5,602 nt of DNA, from positions 1 through 5,602 of the forward strand of contig CAJOLO010000154.1 in NCBI GenBank assembly GCA_905235345.1, written 5' to 3'. This document shows positions 4,973 to 5,602 of this stretch, piece by piece; positions within the stretch are counted from its first letter, which is position 1, and the number at the start of each line of letters is the position of its first letter. This DNA is from an uncultured Lachnospiraceae bacterium (GTDB lineage Bacteria > Bacillota > Clostridia > Lachnospirales > Lachnospiraceae). Under the pieces are notes generated by a model. That model saw only the letters and a list, made by a program, of their open reading frames with translations. It had not been told where the DNA came from and made no database searches. A program made the position numbers and the translations under genes.

Positions 4973-5602
4973 ATGAGATTTAAAGTATTTATGAAAAAGT
5001 ATTGGATATATGCGGTGGCATTCCTATTACCGATAGTGGTAGTTATAGTTAATTGTCTTATTAGGGATTCATGGCTTTTGGGAAATGGAAGTATCTTAAT
5101 GGGAGATGCCGGCAATCAGTATATATATCTGTATGAGGAATTGTGGAATAAAGTTCATAGCGGTGACTTTTCTTTTTTCAGTTGGAATGCGGCAGGAGGT
5201 TTTGATTTTTATTTAAATCTGTTGTATTATATGATATCTCCGGCTACTTTTGTCATTCTTATTCTGCCGAAGAGTTGCCTGGAAGATGCGTTGCAGTTTT
5301 TTATTGTGTTAAAATGGGCTCTGCTTTCATGCACATCAGTTTATTTTTTTATGAATACACGTTTCAATACATTACGGAAAAATAAACAATTAGTAGCATT
5401 AACACTTGGATTAAGCTACGCGATGAGCGGATTCTTTCTCAATATATTGCATTTGTTCAATTGGATGGACACAATGATTCTGTTCCCGGTTCTTCTTCTG
5501 TTGGTTGAACGATTGGTTAGAGATGGAAGATGGAAGTTATATTATATATTGTTGACAGTTGCAATGTTTTGTAATTTTTATATGGCGTTTTCAGTATGCA
5601 TT
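4973..5602 (+). CDS. YfhO-family multi-pass membrane protein, N-terminal part (3' end outside window)
   Basis: An open frame of 210 codons from ATG 4973 that continues past the right edge. GAGG at 4960-4963 lies 9 nt upstream, and an in-frame TAG at 4958 excludes an earlier start. A cytoplasmic Lys/Arg-rich start precedes a first membrane helix at about 11-30. Next comes an extracellular loop with GDAGNQY (44-50), and SWNAAGGFDFYLNLLYYMISP (about 70-90). Further hydrophobic helices lie at about 91-99, 107-127, 140-160, 166-182 and 189-210. The acidic residue in the first loop followed by the aromatic Y-Y-SP segment matches YfhO (DUF/GT-C-like) membrane proteins. In B. subtilis YfhO acts with the glycosyltransferase CsbB to glycosylate lipoteichoic acid. 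The family is normally about 850-900 aa, so roughly three quarters of the protein is missing here. The family call is fairly firm; the substrate is unknown. Confidence 0.8.
   Translation, partial: MRFKVFMKKYWIYAVAFLLPIVVVIVNCLIRDSWLLGNGSILMGDAGNQYIYLYEELWNKVHSGDFSFFSWNAAGGFDFYLNLLYYMISPATFVILILPKSCLEDALQFFIVLKWALLSCTSVYFFMNTRFNTLRKNKQLVALTLGLSYAMSGFFLNILHLFNWMDTMILFPVLLLLVERLVRDGRWKLYYILLTVAMFCNFYMAFSVCI

Overview
The window is a compact, low-GC, almost fully coding stretch with every gene on the + strand. Gene content, protein sequences and order (dnaJ end, prmA, rsmE, NifS-type cysteine desulfurase, thiI) point to a Clostridia-class Firmicute, most likely Lachnospiraceae. That placement rests on recognised protein families and remembered synteny, not on a search.

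Layout. Bases 1-208 are the 3' end of dnaJ, closed by a strong intrinsic terminator (223-263). A sigma-A-like promoter (262-290) begins at the foot of that terminator and serves prmA (340-1398, ribosomal protein L11 methyltransferase). After 143 bp comes rsmE (1542-2294, 16S rRNA U1498 methyltransferase), and after 73 bp a cysteine desulfurase (2368-3522). A 193-bp gap with two abutting perfect inverted repeats leads to thiI (3716-4886). A last gap with a candidate promoter precedes the 5' part of a YfhO-family membrane protein (4973 to the window end), which has no stop codon inside the window.

How the genes fit together. prmA and rsmE modify the translation machinery (L11 and 16S rRNA). The cysteine desulfurase and ThiI form a sulfur-relay pair: the desulfurase makes a persulfide that ThiI uses for 4-thiouridine at tRNA position 8 and, in some organisms, for the thiamin thiazole. 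No terminator was seen between prmA and thiI, so one long transcript is plausible, though internal promoters are possible. The YfhO gene looks like a separate unit related to the cell envelope.

Main anomaly. thiI is split by a frameshift. Its first 162 codons and its PP-loop half are well conserved but lie in different frames, and the break falls at the junction between the THUMP and PP-loop domains. The broken linker is also shorter than I expect for the family. This suggests a small out-of-frame deletion, possibly between short direct repeats, rather than a single miscalled base. Whether the gene is dead, translated as two polypeptides or an assembly artefact cannot be settled from the sequence. 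I saw no CRISPR array, insertion sequence, tRNA, rRNA or recognisable riboswitch.
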